A stretch of DNA of 64,000 nucleotides from Paucimonas lemoignei (GCA_900475325.1 LS483371.1:3596001-3660000); one strand, 5' to 3'; shown: positions 44,743-58,382, counted from the first letter of the stretch. Made by a program: numbers and translations. Notes: a model not told the origin generated them from the letters alone.

Positions 44743-44816
44743 AGTTTCAACTTTTTGTTTTGACGCTTCAGCTTTTTATCGCAAAGCATTCGCTTTCAAA
44801 CATCTTTTTATTGATA

Positions 44817-46130
44817 TCAGGCCAGCGCCTCGCTGCGCTTACCTAATATCCGATCGCAGACAAACGCAACCGCCAGAACAATCACCGCGGGCACCAGCCA
44901 GGCCAACCCCTGTTCACTCAGCGGCAAGTTTGCCAACGCGTGCGGCATGTACTCGGTAAAACCGGCACCTTTAAGGGCGTCGATCAGACCGAAGATAAAC
45001 GCCACCAACATCACCGGGGCAACAATGCGGCGCTGGGAATACCAGAAGTCCTTGCAGAAGCTCAGCGCCACCAGAACGATGCATGGCGGGTAAATCGCAG
45101 TCAGTACCGGGATCGAGAACAGGATCAGCTTGGTCAGCCCCAGATTCGACACCAACAGCGAAAACCCGGCCAGCATGATCACCAGGGTTTTGTAGGACAG
45201 CGGCAACACCTTGGCGAAGTACTCGGCGCAGGCGCAGGTCAGGCCCACGGCCGTCACCAGACACGCCAGGGAAATCAATACAGCCAGGAAACCACTGCCC
45301 AGCGAGCCGAAGGTGTGCTGAACGTACGCATGCAGCACGGCCGCGCCATTGCTCGCGCCGGCGGCCACCGCATGGCTGCCTGAACCCAGACGGAACAGGC
45401 TGATGTACACCAGCGCCAGGCCTACCCCGGCAATCAACCCGGCGATGATCGCGTAGCGCGTGATCAAGCGCGGTGACTCAACGCCGCGAGAGCGAATGGC
45501 GTTGACGATGACAATGCCGAACACCAAAGCCCCCAGCGTATCCATGGTCAGGTAGCCATTGATGAAACCCTGCGAAAACGGCGCAGCCGCATAAGCAGGT
45601 TCGGCAACACCAATTTCGCCAGCAGGCAGTGCAAACGCAGCAATGCCAAGCACCGCCAGGGCAATGATCTTCAGCGGCGCCAGGATACGCCCTACCGTAT
45701 CCAGCAGACGGCCTGGGTAGAGTGAAACCCAGAACACCACCAGGAAGTACACCAGACTATAGAGGAACAGCGCCAACGGGCTGTCGCCGGTCAACGGAGC
45801 AAGCCCCACCTCGAACGAGACGGTCGCGGTGCGCGGGGTGGCAAACAGCGGACCGACCGCCAGATAACACACTGCCGCGAGAATCCCGCCCGCCACCTTG
45901 CCAATGGGGCTGCTTAGCGCATCCATCGCGCCGCCGACCTTCGCCAGGGCGATGACGGTGATCACCGGCAAACCTACCGCCGTAACCAGAAAACCCAGCG
46001 CAGCGATCCACACATGGGGCCCGGCCTGCAAGCCCACGATGGGCGGGAAGATGATATTGCCAGCCCCGACGAACAGGGCAAACGTCATGAAACCCAGTGC
46101 CAGGATGTCCTGACCTTTCAACACTTTCAT
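44817..46130 (-). CDS. brnQ: Branched-chain amino acid transport system II carrier protein BrnQ/BraB
   Basis: The product is 437 residues with about 12 helices. [20 protein letters not shown] and [18 protein letters not shown] are the BrnQ opening; FKDFWYSQ-like and TACAEYF-like motifs follow ([15 protein letters not shown]). It imports leucine, isoleucine and valine with Na+ or H+. The equivalent gene beside sucD in P. aeruginosa is braB as I remember it. I use the ATG at 46130; an upstream in-frame GTG at 46142 adds four residues. Confidence 0.9.
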   Translation of the reverse strand: MKVLKGQDILALGFMTFALFVGAGNIIFPPIVGLQAGPHVWIAALGFLVTAVGLPVITVIALAKVGGAMDALSSPIGKVAGGILAAVCYLAVGPLFATPRTATVSFEVGLAPLTGDSPLALFLYSLVYFLVVFWVSLYPGRLLDTVGRILAPLKIIALAVLGIAAFALPAGEIGVAEPAYAAAPFSQGFINGYLTMDTLGALVFGIVIVNAIRSRGVESPRLITRYAIIAGLIAGVGLALVYISLFRLGSGSHAVAAGASNGAAVLHAYVQHTFGSLGSGFLAVLISLACLVTAVGLTCACAEYFAKVLPLSYKTLVIMLAGFSLLVSNLGLTKLILFSIPVLTAIYPPCIVLVALSFCKDFWYSQRRIVAPVMLVAFIFGLIDALKGAGFTEYMPHALANLPLSEQGLAWLVPAVIVLAVAFVCDRILGKRSEALA

Positions 46131-46536
46131 CGAGAAAACCACACTTCAGAATCGGAAAAGGAGAGCGATTCCCCGGTGGATTCGGGAAATCCAGGCACGT
46201 CCTTTTAGAAGGTGCCCGGTTGCGCGACGGTTCCTTGTGAGACCCGCGATGCACAAAATGGCGGCTAGCCTACCGAAACTGCGCGCTTATTGCACTTATT
46301 GAGGGCGAGGCGGCCGATGAACGCACTGTTTGTGGGCCATCTGAACGTGACTTCTCTATGGCGCATACCCTGTCGAGCCCAATTAGGCACAAAGGTTTGT
46401 CGGGCGTCGACAAGAATCGTCCGTAGATGACTACGAACTGTAGGAGCTGCCGAAGGCTGCGAAAGCGGTGTTTCAGGCATATTCCCTTCGCAGCCTGCGG
46501 CAGCTCCTAAAGAATTTGTTTAATCCCCAAACGCAC
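46131..46536. repeat. Gap between brnQ and sucD with a REPIN at 46440-46510
   Basis: No gene is seen in the gap. It carries GTAGGAGCTGCCGAAGGCTG (from 46440) and its inverted partner CAGCCTGCGGCAGCTCCTA (to 46509) around a 25-bp spacer. The part next to brnQ should hold that gene's promoter; I cannot place it with confidence. Confidence 0.75.
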
Positions 46537-46560
46537 AAAGGCCACCCGAAGGTGGCCTTT
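46537..46560 (-). terminator. Terminator after sucD
   Basis: AAAGGCCACC (46537-46546) and GGTGGCCTTT (46551-46560) form a perfect 10-bp stem with loop CGAA, 26 bp beyond the sucD stop. The T run is short on the minus strand, so efficiency may be moderate. Confidence 0.75.
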
Positions 46561-46585
46561 GCAGGTCAATCAAATAAGCATTCGC

Positions 46586-47470
46586 TTATTTTTTGACTTC
46601 CCAGCCAGTCAGCTCAGCCAAAGCTTTGCCGATGTCAGCCAGGGAACGCACGGTTTTAACGCCTGCGTCTTGCAGAGCAGCGAATTTCTCGTCTGCAGTG
46701 CCTTTGCCGCCAGAGATGATTGCGCCAGCATGGCCCATGCGCTTGCCCGGAGGAGCAGTCACACCAGCGATGTAGGAAACAACTGGCTTGGTCACGTGTG
46801 CCTTGATGTAGGCAGCCGCTTCTTCTTCAGCCGAACCGCCGATCTCGCCGATCATGACGATCGCTTCGGTCTTCGGGTCTTCCTGGAACAGTTTCAGGAT
46901 GTCGATGAAGTTGGAGCCAGGGATCGGGTCACCACCGATACCTACACAGGTCGACTGACCGAAACCGGCGTCAGTGGTCTGCTTCACAGCTTCATAAGTC
47001 AGGGTGCCGGAACGCGACACGATGCCTACTTTGCCCGGCAAGTGAATGTGACCTGGCATGATGCCGATCTTGCATTCGCCTGGAGTGATAACGCCTGGGC
47101 AGTTAGGACCGATCAGGACCACACCCAGTTCGTCGCACTTGACCTTGGCTTCCAGCATGTCGATGGTCGGGATGCCTTCGGTGATGCAGACGATCAGCTT
47201 GATGCCGCCGAACGCCGCTTCAAGGATGGAGTCCTTGCAGAACGGAGCTGGAACGTAGATCACGCTGGCGGTAGCGCCAGTTTTGTCTACTGCTTCTTGC
47301 ACAGTGTTGAACACTGGCAGGTTCAGGTGCGTGGTGCCGCCTTTACCTGGAGTCACGCCGCCAACCATTTTGGTGCCGTAGGCAATGGCTTGCTCGGAGT
47401 GGAAAGTACCCTGCGAACCGGTGAAACCCTGGCAGATTACTTTGGTGTCTTTATTGATCAGGACGCTCAT
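46586..47470 (-). CDS. sucD: Succinyl-CoA ligase, alpha subunit
   Basis: The product is 294 residues. The N-terminal CoA-binding Rossmann domain ([20 protein letters not shown]) is followed by the C-terminal flavodoxin-like ligase domain with [20 protein letters not shown], which carries the phosphorylated histidine. With SucC it converts succinyl-CoA to succinate, making ATP or GTP. Its start codon overlaps the sucC stop by one base, giving coupled translation of the two subunits. Confidence 0.96.
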   Translation of the reverse strand: MSVLINKDTKVICQGFTGSQGTFHSEQAIAYGTKMVGGVTPGKGGTTHLNLPVFNTVQEAVDKTGATASVIYVPAPFCKDSILEAAFGGIKLIVCITEGIPTIDMLEAKVKCDELGVVLIGPNCPGVITPGECKIGIMPGHIHLPGKVGIVSRSGTLTYEAVKQTTDAGFGQSTCVGIGGDPIPGSNFIDILKLFQEDPKTEAIVMIGEIGGSAEEEAAAYIKAHVTKPVVSYIAGVTAPPGKRMGHAGAIISGGKGTADEKFAALQDAGVKTVRSLADIGKALAELTGWEVKK

Positions 47471-48636
47471 TACTTGCCCTCCGCAGCTTTGACAACTTGT
47501 TGAGCAGCGTCGGTCAGGCTGGTAGCAGCGATGATGTTCAAACCGCTTTCTGCCAGTACTTTAGCGCCCAGTTCAGCGTTGTTACCTTCAAGGCGAACAA
47601 CAACCGGGATTTTCACGCCGACTTCTTTCACTGCACCGATGATGCCTTCGGCAATCATGTCGCAACGAACGATGCCGCCGAAGATGTTGACCAGTACTGC
47701 TGCGACGTTAGTGTCGGACAGAATGATCTTGAACGCTTCGGTAACGCGTTCCTTGGTTGCACCACCACCTACGTCGAGGAAGTTGGCTGGCTTGCCGCCA
47801 TGCAGGTTGACGATGTCCATGGTACCCATGGCCAGGCCAGCACCGTTGACCATGCAACCGATGTTGCCTTCCAGTGCCACGTAGTTCAGTTCGAACTTGG
47901 CAGCGTGGGCTTCGCGCGGATCATCTTGCGATGGATCGTGGAAAGCCTTCAGCTTTGGCTGACGGTACATGGCGTTGGCGTCGATGTTGATCTTGGCGTC
48001 CAGGCAATGCAGATCGCCGTCAGCCTTGATCACCAGCGGGTTCACTTCCAGCAGAGCCAGGTCGTGGTCCTGGAACAGCTTGGCCAGACCGGTGAAGATC
48101 TTGGCGAACTGGGAAACCTGCTTGCCTTCCAGACCCAGCTGGAAAGCCAGATCGCGACCCTGGAATGGCTGAGCGCCAACCAGCGGATCGATCGTGGCCT
48201 TGAGGATTTTCTCAGGAGTGTCGTGAGCGATTTTCTCGATGTCCACGCCACCTTCGGTGGAAGCCATGAACACGATACGACGGCTCGAACGATCCACTAC
48301 GGCGCCGAGATACAGCTCTTTAGCGATGTCGGTGCAGGACTCAACCAGGATCTTGGTCACTGGCTGACCGTTGGCGTCGGTCTGGTAAGTTACCAGACGC
48401 TTGCCCAACCACTGCTGGGCGAACGCTGCAGCGTCTTCTTTGCTGCGAACCAGCTTGACGCCGCCCGCTTTACCGCGACCACCAGCGTGAACCTGGACTT
48501 TGACAACCCACTCGGTCCCGCCAATCTTGTCGCAAGCTTCTGCTGCTGCTTCCGGGGTGTCTACTGCGTAGCCTTTGGATACTGGCAGGCCGTACTCAGC
48601 GAACAGCTGCTTACCCTGATACTCGTGAAGATTCAT
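47470..48636 (-). CDS. sucC: Succinyl-CoA ligase, beta subunit
   Basis: The product is 388 residues from the ATG at 48636, which is the standard start ([20 protein letters not shown]). The ATP-grasp domain contains [20 protein letters not shown], and [18 protein letters not shown] [19 protein letters not shown] and [17 protein letters not shown] lie in the C-terminal CoA-ligase part. It pairs with SucD and follows lpdG. Confidence 0.96.
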   Translation of the reverse strand: MNLHEYQGKQLFAEYGLPVSKGYAVDTPEAAAEACDKIGGTEWVVKVQVHAGGRGKAGGVKLVRSKEDAAAFAQQWLGKRLVTYQTDANGQPVTKILVESCTDIAKELYLGAVVDRSSRRIVFMASTEGGVDIEKIAHDTPEKILKATIDPLVGAQPFQGRDLAFQLGLEGKQVSQFAKIFTGLAKLFQDHDLALLEVNPLVIKADGDLHCLDAKINIDANAMYRQPKLKAFHDPSQDDPREAHAAKFELNYVALEGNIGCMVNGAGLAMGTMDIVNLHGGKPANFLDVGGGATKERVTEAFKIILSDTNVAAVLVNIFGGIVRCDMIAEGIIGAVKEVGVKIPVVVRLEGNNAELGAKVLAESGLNIIAATSLTDAAQQVVKAAEGK

Positions 48637-48767
48637 GCTTATTACCGTCTTCGTTAGGTACTGCGCATTCGGTGCTGCACGTCTTGCGTGCCGCACCACC
48701 TGTGACCGCTACTTCGGGCAATCCCGTCAGGAAAAGCCCGTAGGTCGAGTCCGGCGGACATTCCGCG

Positions 48768-48809
48768 GTGAGTCTTGCTCGCAAGGCTCACGACGGGCAG
48801 TCCGTCGTG
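48768..48809 (-). other. Two adjacent hairpins between lpdG and sucC
   Basis: GTGAGTCTTGC-TC-GCAAGGCTCAC (48768-48791, one G-U) and CACGACGG-GCAGT-CCGTCGTG (48789-48809) overlap at their shared CAC, so they may be alternatives. They lie 15 bp after the lpdG stop on the minus strand, without a T run, and would suit transcript processing or partial attenuation within the TCA operon. Confidence 0.55.
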
Positions 48810-48824
48810 GTTTCTCTTGTTGTC

Positions 48825-50430
<1,606 letters not shown>

Positions 50431-50434
50431 CTCA

Positions 50435-51664
50435 TCAGATATCCAGCAGCAGACGAGCTGGATCTTCCAGCAGGTTCTTGATGGTCACCAGGAAAGTCAC
50501 AGCTTCTTTACCATCGATCAGACGGTGATCGTAGGACAGAGCCAGGTACATCATCGGACGGATAACCACCTGACCGTTGACCGCCATCGGGCGCTGGATG
50601 ATGTTGTGCATACCCAGGATGGCTGCTTGTGGCGGGTTAACGATCGGCGTCGACATCATCGAACCGAAGGTACCACCGTTCGTGATGGTGAAGGTACCAC
50701 CAGTCATCTCGTCAATGGACAGCTTGCCGTCACGGGCTTTCTTGCCGAAAGCAGCGATGCCGCCTTCGATTTCAGCCAGGCTCATCTGCTCTGCGTTACG
50801 CAGAACCGGAACCACCAGACCACGATCGCTGGAAACCGCAACGCCCACGTCAGCGTAGCCGTGGTAAACGATGTCAGAACCGTCGATCGAGGCGTTGACA
50901 GCCGGGAAGCGTTTCAGCGCTTCGGTGGTTGCCTTGACGAAGAACGACATGAAGCCCAGGCGTACGCCGTTGTTGGACTTCTCGAACAGGTCCTTGTACT
51001 TCGAGCGCAGGGCCATGACTTCGGTCATGTCCACTTCGTTGAACGTGGTCAGCATCGCCATGTTCGACTGAGCTTCAACCAGACGCTTGGCCACGGTGGC
51101 ACGTACACGAGTCATCGGTACGCGCTTCTCGGTGCGATCGCCTGCGGCGATAACAGGAGCGGCGGCAGCGGCAGGCTTGGCAGCAGGTGCAGCGGCTGGA
51201 GCGGATTTCTTCGCTTCAACGGCAGCAACCACGTCTTCCTTGGTCACGCGGCCATCTTTACCAGTGCCTTTGACGCTGGCCAGGTTGATGCCGTTTTCTT
51301 CAGCCAGCTTGCGAGCAGCAGGCGCAGCAACCGAATCTTCGTCGCCAGCGGCGGCAGGAGCAGCTGCCTGAGCCGGTGCCGCAGCAGGTGCCGAAGCGGC
51401 AGCCGCTGGAGCAGCAGATGCGGTAGCACCTGCATCCAGAGTTGCGATCAGTTCGTTGGACAGGACGATTTCGCCCTCGCCCTTCACGATCGATGCCAGC
51501 ACGCCGTCAGCTTCGGCCAGTACTTCGAGGACGACTTTGTCGGTCTCGATGTCGACCAGCAGCTCGTCACGTTTTACCGCCTCGCCCGGCTGTTTGTGCC
51601 ACTTGGAAATGGTGCCGTCGGCAACTGATTCCGGGAAAGAGGGGGCTTTGATCTCGATAGCCAT
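50435..51664 (-). CDS. sucB: Dihydrolipoyllysine succinyltransferase (E2) of 2-oxoglutarate dehydrogenase
   Basis: The product is 409 residues. One lipoyl domain carries the modified Lys43 in [13 protein letters not shown]. An Ala-rich linker follows, then a peripheral-subunit-binding domain ([20 protein letters not shown]), another Ala/Pro linker and the catalytic domain ending [19 protein letters not shown], with the active-site His and Asp. The gene follows sucA by 41 bp. Confidence 0.95.
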   Translation of the reverse strand: MAIEIKAPSFPESVADGTISKWHKQPGEAVKRDELLVDIETDKVVLEVLAEADGVLASIVKGEGEIVLSNELIATLDAGATASAAPAAAASAPAAAPAQAAAPAAAGDEDSVAAPAARKLAEENGINLASVKGTGKDGRVTKEDVVAAVEAKKSAPAAAPAAKPAAAAAPVIAAGDRTEKRVPMTRVRATVAKRLVEAQSNMAMLTTFNEVDMTEVMALRSKYKDLFEKSNNGVRLGFMSFFVKATTEALKRFPAVNASIDGSDIVYHGYADVGVAVSSDRGLVVPVLRNAEQMSLAEIEGGIAAFGKKARDGKLSIDEMTGGTFTITNGGTFGSMMSTPIVNPPQAAILGMHNIIQRPMAVNGQVVIRPMMYLALSYDHRLIDGKEAVTFLVTIKNLLEDPARLLLDI

Positions 51665-51705
51665 TATCTGAAATTCCTTAATTCGGTTTCTAATGCGCGA
51701 AGGCG

Positions 51706-54537
51706 TTAAACAGTGAAGGCATCTTGCAGCAGTTTTTCCTGCTGTTCAGCGTGCATCGAAGCGTAGCCACAAGCAGGCGCTGCAGAAGCATCACGGCCGG
51801 CATACTCGAGAACGAGGTTGCGGTTGTGATTGCCTACGCTGCGACGCAAGTGATGCTGACTGCTGTACCAGGCACCCTGATTCATCGGCTCTTCCTGACA
51901 CCACACTACATTCTGCAGGTTGGTGTAAGGCGCGATCGCCTCCATCAGGTCGTCTTCCGGGAACGGGTACAGCTGCTCGATACGCACGATGGCAATATCT
52001 TCACGGCCTTCGGCACGGCGTTTTTCCAGCAGGTCGTAGTAAACCTTGCCGCTGCACAGCACCAGACGCGTCACCTTGGCGGCATCGAGGGTATCGATTT
52101 CCGGGATAACGGTCTGGAACGAACCTTCAGCGAGGTCTTCCAGGGTCGAAACGGCCAGCTTGTGACGCAACAGCGACTTGGGTGTCAGCACGATCAGCGG
52201 CTTGCGCAGCGGACGGATAACCTGACGACGCAGCAAGTGGTAGATCTGCGCCGGCGTAGTCGGTACGCACACCTGAATGTTGTGCTCGGCACAACCCTGC
52301 AGGTAACGCTCAAGACGTGCGGACGAGTGCTCAGGCCCCTGCCCTTCATAACCGTGCGGCAACAGCATGGTCAGACCGCAAAGACGGCCCCACTTGTGCT
52401 CGCCACTGGTGATGAACTGGTCGATGACCACTTGCGCTCCGTTGGCGAAGTCGCCGAACTGGGCTTCCCAGATAACCAGCGCATCCGGCTGGGTGGTCGA
52501 GTAGCCGTATTCGAATGCCAGCACGGCTTCTTCCGACAGGAAGGAGTCATACAGATCGAAACGAGGCTGACCGGCGTACAGGTTCTGCAGCGGGATGTAA
52601 GTCCCGGCGTCTTTCTGGTTGTGCAGCACAGCGTGACGGTGCGAGAACGTACCGCGACCAATGTCCTGACCGGTCATGCGAATCGGGTGACCTTCGAACG
52701 CCAGGGTCGCGTACGCCATGGTTTCAGCGTAACCCCAGTTGATCGGCAGGCCGCCGGCTTGCATTTTCTGACGGTCTTCGTAGATCTTCTGCACCTGACG
52801 CTGAACCACGAAGCCTTCTGGCAGCTCCATGAGCTTGGCGGACAGTTCCTGCAGAGTCTTCAGGTCGAAGCGGGTGTCATGACGCGCAGTCCAGGCGTGG
52901 CCCAGATACGGACGCCAGTCCACGAACAACTCTTTGTTCGGCTCTTTGACCAGGCTTTTCACAACATGCAGACCGTTGTCCAGCGCATTGCGATAGTCGT
53001 CGATCTTGGCCTGTACGCGCGAGTCATCCAGCACACCGGCCTTGGTCAGGTTCTCGGCGTACAGCTCACGGGTCGTGCGCTGCTTGGTGATCTGCTGATA
53101 CATCAACGGCTGGGTGCCACTTGGCTCGTCAGCTTCGTTGTGGCCGCGGCGACGGTAGCAGACCAGGTCGATGACCACGTCACGCTTGAACTGCATGCGG
53201 TAATCGATAGCCAGCTGAGTCACGAACAGCACTGCTTCAGGGTCATCGCCATTAACATGGAGAATCGGCGCCTGAATCATCTTCGCAACGTCAGTTGCGT
53301 ATTCCGTAGAACGCGAATCTTCCGGGTTGCTGATAGTGAAGCCAACCTGGTTGTTGATAACGATATGGACCGTGCCGCCTGTCTTGAAGCCGCGGGTCTG
53401 CGACATCTGGAAGGTTTCCATGACCACGCCCTGCCCTGCGAAAGCAGCATCACCGTGGAGGGAAATTGGCAGGACCTTGTCGCCATTTGGATCGTTACGA
53501 CGATCCTGACGAGCACGAACGGAACCTTCTACCACTGGAGAAACGATTTCCAGGTGGGACGGGTTGAATGCCATGGCCAGGTGAACTTCACCGCCGGCAG
53601 TCATCACGTTTGACGAGAAACCCTGGTGGTACTTGACGTCACCGGAGCCCAGTTCGACTTTTTTCTTGCCTTCGAACTCATCAAACAGATCGCGAGGGTT
53701 TTTGCCGAAGGTGTTGACCAATACGTTCAGACGACCACGGTGGGCCATGCCGATAACGACTTCCTTGGTGCCGTAGGAACCGGAACGCTGGATCAGCTCG
53801 TCGAGCATAGGGATCAGGCTTTCACCGCCTTCCAGACCGAAACGCTTGGTGCCCGGGTACTTGGTGCCCAGGTACTTTTCCAGGCCCTCGGCCGCAGTTA
53901 CGCGCTCAAGCAAGTGGCTCTGGATTTCGGCGGAGAACGCAGGACGCCCACGAACGCTTTCCAGACGCTGCATGAACCAGTTGCGCTGCTCGGAATCCAC
54001 GATGTGCGTGAATTCGGCGCCAATGGTGCGGCAATATGTCTGCTGTAAGGTCTCGTGGATTTCACGTAGGCTCGCTTCCTCTTTGCCAATGAACAAGTCA
54101 CCGGCGCGGAAGGTGGTATCGAGGTCAGCGTTGGTCAGCCCATAGTGGTTGATCGACAGGTCAGCTGGCGCAGGACGCTGCCACAAACCCAGCGGATCGA
54201 GCTGTGCTGCCTGATGGCCGCGCATACGATAAGCCTGGATGAGCCGCAGCACTTCGACTTGCTTCTTCTCATGCTCGCTGCTCACGCTCCCGGCGGACAC
54301 CGGTTGAGCGCGGCGCTGGTTTTTGGCCAGCAGCACGAAATGATCGCGAATCGTCGAATGCGATACATCGGTGGCAGTGTTGCCGTCAGCGGGCAACTTC
54401 TGAAAGTAGGTGCGCCATTCCTCTGGCACAGCGTTAGGGTCGTGCAGGTAGAGCTCATAGAGCTCTTCCACATAGGCAGCGTTACCACCGGAAAGGTGGG
54501 CACTGTTCCACATGCGCTGCATCACGCTTTCTTGCAT
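51706..54537 (-). CDS. sucA: 2-oxoglutarate dehydrogenase E1 component
   Basis: The product is 943 residues, the expected length. The TPP-dependent core is visible as [40 protein letters not shown] and [20 protein letters not shown], and the C-terminal part holds [20 protein letters not shown]. It decarboxylates 2-oxoglutarate and hands succinyl groups to SucB. A 253-bp gap separates it from sdhB and probably holds its own promoter or processing site; I cannot place one. Confidence 0.95.
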   Translation of the reverse strand: MQESVMQRMWNSAHLSGGNAAYVEELYELYLHDPNAVPEEWRTYFQKLPADGNTATDVSHSTIRDHFVLLAKNQRRAQPVSAGSVSSEHEKKQVEVLRLIQAYRMRGHQAAQLDPLGLWQRPAPADLSINHYGLTNADLDTTFRAGDLFIGKEEASLREIHETLQQTYCRTIGAEFTHIVDSEQRNWFMQRLESVRGRPAFSAEIQSHLLERVTAAEGLEKYLGTKYPGTKRFGLEGGESLIPMLDELIQRSGSYGTKEVVIGMAHRGRLNVLVNTFGKNPRDLFDEFEGKKKVELGSGDVKYHQGFSSNVMTAGGEVHLAMAFNPSHLEIVSPVVEGSVRARQDRRNDPNGDKVLPISLHGDAAFAGQGVVMETFQMSQTRGFKTGGTVHIVINNQVGFTISNPEDSRSTEYATDVAKMIQAPILHVNGDDPEAVLFVTQLAIDYRMQFKRDVVIDLVCYRRRGHNEADEPSGTQPLMYQQITKQRTTRELYAENLTKAGVLDDSRVQAKIDDYRNALDNGLHVVKSLVKEPNKELFVDWRPYLGHAWTARHDTRFDLKTLQELSAKLMELPEGFVVQRQVQKIYEDRQKMQAGGLPINWGYAETMAYATLAFEGHPIRMTGQDIGRGTFSHRHAVLHNQKDAGTYIPLQNLYAGQPRFDLYDSFLSEEAVLAFEYGYSTTQPDALVIWEAQFGDFANGAQVVIDQFITSGEHKWGRLCGLTMLLPHGYEGQGPEHSSARLERYLQGCAEHNIQVCVPTTPAQIYHLLRRQVIRPLRKPLIVLTPKSLLRHKLAVSTLEDLAEGSFQTVIPEIDTLDAAKVTRLVLCSGKVYYDLLEKRRAEGREDIAIVRIEQLYPFPEDDLMEAIAPYTNLQNVVWCQEEPMNQGAWYSSQHHLRRSVGNHNRNLVLEYAGRDASAAPACGYASMHAEQQEKLLQDAFTV

Positions 54538-54790
54538 GCTTGGTCACCCTCGGTAAGGGGACACCACCGGCGAAGACACCACAGCAAACCTGAGATAGTC
54601 ATGTGCAGCGACTGTATCAAGCCACTAAGGATCACGCAGATAGTCCGGGTACCAGCCCGGATGCCCCTGCTGGTCTCATTTCTTCAAAATAAGAGCCGCA
54701 GCCATTGAGCTGCTGCTCAGGTTAAAACTACGGCGCCGGTTGAAGCCTGCGCCGCAGCGGTTACTACGGCATTACGGTGTAACAGTCAAA

Positions 54791-55495
54791 TCAGACGCCG
54801 TTTTGCAGGAGCATGTTGCGCACGTGACCGATAGCCTTGGTTGGGTTAAGGCCCTTCGGACAAACGTTTACGCAGTTCATGATCCCGCGGCAGCGGAATA
54901 CGCTGAACGGATCATCAAGGGAAGCCAGACGCTCGGCGGTCTTGTTGTCACGGCTGTCAGCCAGGAAACGGTAGGCTTGCAGCAATGCAGCTGGACCCAG
55001 GAACTTGTCCGGATTCCACCAGAAGGACGGGCAGGAAGTCGAGCAGCAAGCGCACAGGATGCACTCGTACAGACCGTCCAGCTTTTCACGTTCTTCAGGC
55101 GTTTGCAGACGCTCGATGGCCGGAGCCGGAGTGTCGTTGAGCAGATAAGGCTTAACCTTCTCGTACTGCTTGTAGAAGATGCTCATATCGACGACCAGGT
55201 CACGTATGACCGGCAAACCAGGCAGCGGACGTACCACCAGCTTGTTGCCCTTGACCACAGCGGACAGCGGCGTAATGCACGCCAGGCCGTTCTTGCCGTT
55301 GATATTCATACCGTCGGAGCCGCAAACACCTTCGCGGCACGAACGACGGTACGAAAAACCTTCATCCTGTTCTTTGATCAGGGCCAGCACGTCCAGGACC
55401 ATGATGTCCTTGCCGTCTGTATTGACCTGGAACTCCTGCATGAACGGCGCAGCGTCCTGATCAGGGTTGTAGCGATAAACACTGACTTGCAACAT
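54791..55495 (-). CDS. sdhB: Succinate dehydrogenase iron-sulfur subunit
   Basis: The product is 234 residues from the ATG at 55495 (MLQVSVYRYNPDQDAAPFMQ); a GTG nine bases upstream is less well spaced from AAGGG. The three clusters are visible: SCREGVCGSDGMNINGKNG (2Fe-2S), CILCACCSTSCPSFWWNP (4Fe-4S) and CRGIMNCVNVCPKGLNP (3Fe-4S with the following Cys). It passes electrons from SdhA to the quinone site. Confidence 0.95.
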   Translation of the reverse strand: MLQVSVYRYNPDQDAAPFMQEFQVNTDGKDIMVLDVLALIKEQDEGFSYRRSCREGVCGSDGMNINGKNGLACITPLSAVVKGNKLVVRPLPGLPVIRDLVVDMSIFYKQYEKVKPYLLNDTPAPAIERLQTPEEREKLDGLYECILCACCSTSCPSFWWNPDKFLGPAALLQAYRFLADSRDNKTAERLASLDDPFSVFRCRGIMNCVNVCPKGLNPTKAIGHVRNMLLQNGV

Positions 55496-55506
55496 ATCGG
55501 CCACCC

Positions 55507-57279
55507 TTAATAAGTCCGAATCTTAGGTTCAAAAGTCGGGACGGTTTTCGGCGAGAAGTTCACGGCACGCTTGGTTACGCGCTTGTCACCCGGGAAGTAA
55601 AGGGTGTGGCACAACCAGTTTTCGTCGTCGCGATCTTCAAAGTCTTCACGGGCGTGGGCGCCGCGGGACTCTTTACGATGTTCTGCGGCAATCGCTGTTG
55701 CTTCGGCGACTTCCAGCAGGTTTTGCAATTCAAGCGCTTCGATACGGGCGGTGTTGAACGCCTGGCTCTTGTCGTTGATCTTGACGTTGGCGATGCGCTC
55801 GCGCAGACCGGCCAACTGAGCAATACCCTTCTGCATGTATTCGCCAGTACGGAATACACCGAAGTAGTTCTGCATGCAGCTTTGCAGCTCTTTACGCAGC
55901 GTGGCGACGTCTTCGCCTTCAGTACGCTCGTTCAGACCGCTCAGACGTGCCAGAGCAGCGTCGATATCGGTTTCCGAAGCGCGACGGTAGTCGACACCCT
56001 CGTTGAGTGCCTGCTCCAGGTGCAGACCCGCAGCACGACCAAATACCACGAGGTCGAGCAGAGAGTTGCCGCCCAGACGGTTGGCACCGTGAACCGATAC
56101 GCAAGCCACCTCGCCTACCGCAAACAGGCCAGGGATGATCTGGTCAACGCCAGCGGCGTCCTGAGTGATCGCCTGACCATGAATGTTGGTGGCAACGCCG
56201 CCCATCATGTAGTGGCAGGTTGGAACAACCGGAATCGGCGCAACAGCCGGATCAACGTGAGCAAAGGTCTTGGACAGTTCCATGATCCCTGGCAGACGGC
56301 TGTGCAGCACCTCTTCACCAAGGTGATCGAGCTTCAGCATCACGTGGTCGCCATCAGGACCACAGCCGTTACCGGCGATGATTTCCTTGACCATGGAGCG
56401 CGCAACAACGTCACGACCTGCAAGGTCCTTGGCGTTCGGAGCATAACGCTCCATGAAACGCTCGCCGTGCTTGTTGATCAGGTAACCGCCTTCGCCACGG
56501 CAACCTTCTGTCACCAGTACACCTGCACCGGCAATACCGGTCGGGTGGAACTGCCACATCTCGATGTCCTGAACCGGAACACCGGCACGCAGGGCCATGC
56601 CCACGCCGTCGCCGGTGTTGATCAGGGCATTGGTGGTGGAGGAATAGATACGGCCCGCGCCGCCGGTAGCCAGCACAGTCGCGTTGGAGCGAATGTAGGA
56701 GGTTTCACCGGTTTCAATGCAGATCGCGATGATGCCGACAAACGCGCCATCCTGGTTCTTCACCAGATCAACTGCATAGTATTCGTTGAGGAATACAGTG
56801 CCAGCCTTGAGGTTGGCTTGATACAGGGTATGCAGCAAGGCGTGACCGGTACGGTCGGCAGCGGCGCAAGTACGAGCAGCCTGCCCACCTTTACCGAAGT
56901 CCTTGGACTGACCACCGAATGGACGCTGGTAGATACGGCCCTGCTCGGTACGCGAGAACGGCAGCCCCATGTGCTCCAGCTCGAAAACAGCCTCGGGACC
57001 CACGGAACACATGTATTCGATAGCGTCCTGGTCACCGATGTAGTCGGAGCCCTTGACGGTGTCGTACATGTGCCAGCGCCAGTCATCGTTAGGATCGGCA
57101 GAAGCAATGGCGCAGGTAATGCCACCCTGAGCGGAAACGGTGTGGGAACGCGTCGGGAAAACCTTGGTGACTACGGCGGTCTTGTGGCCGCCCTGAGCCA
57201 GCTGCAAGGCAGCGCGCATGCCTGCACCGCCGCCACCAATGATGATGGCGTCGAATGAAAGTGTATTTATGTTAGCCAT
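55507..57279 (-). CDS. sdhA: Succinate dehydrogenase flavoprotein subunit
   Basis: The product is 590 residues. Covalent FAD is expected at His46 in [15 protein letters not shown]; the FAD-binding motif is [20 protein letters not shown]. Active-site residues lie in [17 protein letters not shown] and [19 protein letters not shown]. It oxidises succinate to fumarate. It is followed by sdhB after 11 bp. Confidence 0.96.
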   Translation of the reverse strand: MANINTLSFDAIIIGGGGAGMRAALQLAQGGHKTAVVTKVFPTRSHTVSAQGGITCAIASADPNDDWRWHMYDTVKGSDYIGDQDAIEYMCSVGPEAVFELEHMGLPFSRTEQGRIYQRPFGGQSKDFGKGGQAARTCAAADRTGHALLHTLYQANLKAGTVFLNEYYAVDLVKNQDGAFVGIIAICIETGETSYIRSNATVLATGGAGRIYSSTTNALINTGDGVGMALRAGVPVQDIEMWQFHPTGIAGAGVLVTEGCRGEGGYLINKHGERFMERYAPNAKDLAGRDVVARSMVKEIIAGNGCGPDGDHVMLKLDHLGEEVLHSRLPGIMELSKTFAHVDPAVAPIPVVPTCHYMMGGVATNIHGQAITQDAAGVDQIIPGLFAVGEVACVSVHGANRLGGNSLLDLVVFGRAAGLHLEQALNEGVDYRRASETDIDAALARLSGLNERTEGEDVATLRKELQSCMQNYFGVFRTGEYMQKGIAQLAGLRERIANVKINDKSQAFNTARIEALELQNLLEVAEATAIAAEHRKESRGAHAREDFEDRDDENWLCHTLYFPGDKRVTKRAVNFSPKTVPTFEPKIRTY

Positions 57280-57282
57280 GAA

Positions 57283-57651
57283 TCAGATACCCCAAAGAAT
57301 CTGCACACCCCAGACGAAGTAAGCGAACATCGCAACGCCGCAGACTGCCTGGAAAAGGAAACGCACAGTCGTCGCCGACTTGCCCAGCGCCATCGGCGTC
57401 AGGTAGTCAGTCGCGATGGTCCACATGCCAACCCAGGCGTGAGCGCCAAGGGCCACCAGAGCCAACAGACTGAAGATACGCATCCCGTTGTGCGAGAACA
57501 GCGCATGCCAACTGGCATAGTCGAGGCCCGGATGGGCGACGAGGTATCCGATCAGGAAAATGAAATAAGCCGCGAGCACGACCGCAGATACGCGCTGCGC
57601 CATCCAGTCATAGAGGCCCGAACGCGACAGGTTAGTGACGTTGGTTACCAT
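57283..57651 (-). CDS. sdhD: Succinate dehydrogenase membrane anchor subunit
   Basis: The product is 122 residues with three membrane helices. ALGAHAWVGMWTIATDY carries the heme-ligand region, and LSRSGLYDWMAQRVSAVVLA the quinone-site Arg. The ATG at 57651 is chosen over that at 57657 by spacing from AGGAG. It overlaps the end of sdhC by 7 bp. Confidence 0.93.
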   Translation of the reverse strand: MVTNVTNLSRSGLYDWMAQRVSAVVLAAYFIFLIGYLVAHPGLDYASWHALFSHNGMRIFSLLALVALGAHAWVGMWTIATDYLTPMALGKSATTVRFLFQAVCGVAMFAYFVWGVQILWGI

Positions 57652-58031
57652 ATCCATACTCCTGCCAGAACGATTATCACCACGGACACGGCGATAACGA
57701 TTTTGGAGCCCCGCTTGCCGCCTTCCAGCGTCTCGCCGATGCCCGCATCCATGATCAGGTGACGGATGCCCGCCACGAGGTGATAAAGCAGGGCGGACAG
57801 CAGGGCCCAGATCACAAGCTTGGCCAGCGGACTGGTCAGATACGCTTTAACTTCACCGAACCCTTCCTCGGAACTCAGCGACTTGTCCAATGCATAAAGC
57901 ATGATGACAAGGCCGACAAAGAGGATGACACCGGACACGCGGTGAAGAATGGACGTGTAAGCAGTGACTGGGAGTTTGATGGTCCTTAGGTCTAGGTTTA
58001 CAGGTCGTTGGCTTTTCACGGCTTTTTTCAC
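57645..58031 (-). CDS. sdhC: Succinate dehydrogenase cytochrome b556 subunit
   Basis: The product is 128 residues. SQRPVNLDLRTIKLPVTAYT then SILHRVSGVILFVGL is the SdhC opening, with the quinone-site Ser and Arg, and ALLYHLVAGIRHLIMDAG carries the heme histidine. It is the first gene of the sdhCDAB-sucAB-lpdG-sucCD series, and a sigma-70 promoter lies 122-150 bp upstream. Confidence 0.94.
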   Translation of the reverse strand: MKKAVKSQRPVNLDLRTIKLPVTAYTSILHRVSGVILFVGLVIMLYALDKSLSSEEGFGEVKAYLTSPLAKLVIWALLSALLYHLVAGIRHLIMDAGIGETLEGGKRGSKIVIAVSVVIIVLAGVWIW

Positions 58032-58152
58032 ACTGAAGAGCCCCTAACAATCAGGGCAAATTATTGGGAAGTGCACTGGTCAGGTACCCACCACCCAGGG
58101 AGTGACGACCTCCGGTAAAACAGGCCCTAAAGCCCCTGGCGGTCGGACGCCG

Positions 58153-58181
58153 AGTATAGACAGTTAGGTCGCTAATGACAA
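58153..58181 (-). promoter_or_regulatory. Sigma-70 promoter of the sdhC operon
   Basis: On the minus strand, TTGTCA (58181-58176), a 17-bp spacer and TATACT (58158-58153) are each one base from consensus. Transcription would begin near 58146, leaving a leader of about 115 nt. Confidence 0.7.
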
Positions 58182-58296
58182 CGCGGATACTCTCGCAAAA
58201 TGGTGGATTGCGCTGGCCTTTAAAAAAGCGTAAGTGGACAAAATGTCGCACCCCGAAATGGGTACCAAAGCCTTCTGGAACACGACTTTAGGCAAA

Positions 58297-58324
58297 TTGA
58301 CTTTAGAATTTATCTATCTATAGT
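58297..58324 (+). promoter_or_regulatory. Sigma-70 promoter of gltA
   Basis: TTGACT (58297-58302), a 16-bp spacer and TATAGT (58319-58324) lie upstream of gltA, with the start codon 58 bp beyond the -10 and GGAGG just before the ATG. The 351-bp gap to sdhC holds this promoter and the opposing sdhC promoter and no gene. Confidence 0.7.
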
Positions 58325-58382
58325 GGTGCGGGCCCTGCGTGGGGGGCCTGTCTGATGATTTGAAGCATAAATAGGAGGCCAC

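Noticed and set aside
46265..46480. 71-codon minus-strand frame between brnQ and sucD
   Set aside because: It runs into the REPIN at 46440 and has no ribosome site or recognisable domain.
51724..53613. 629-codon open frame on the plus strand opposite sucA
   Set aside because: It mirrors the codon pattern of sucA, encodes no recognisable domain, and sucA is certain. Similar long antisense frames lie opposite sdhA (55606-57258), htpG (42027-43553), sucC (47497-48657) and gpsA/DUF4389 (33960-35453); all are shadows of GC-rich genes.
58051..58251. 66-codon minus-strand frame upstream of sdhC
   Set aside because: It covers the sdhC promoter and leader, and its sequence matches no family I know.
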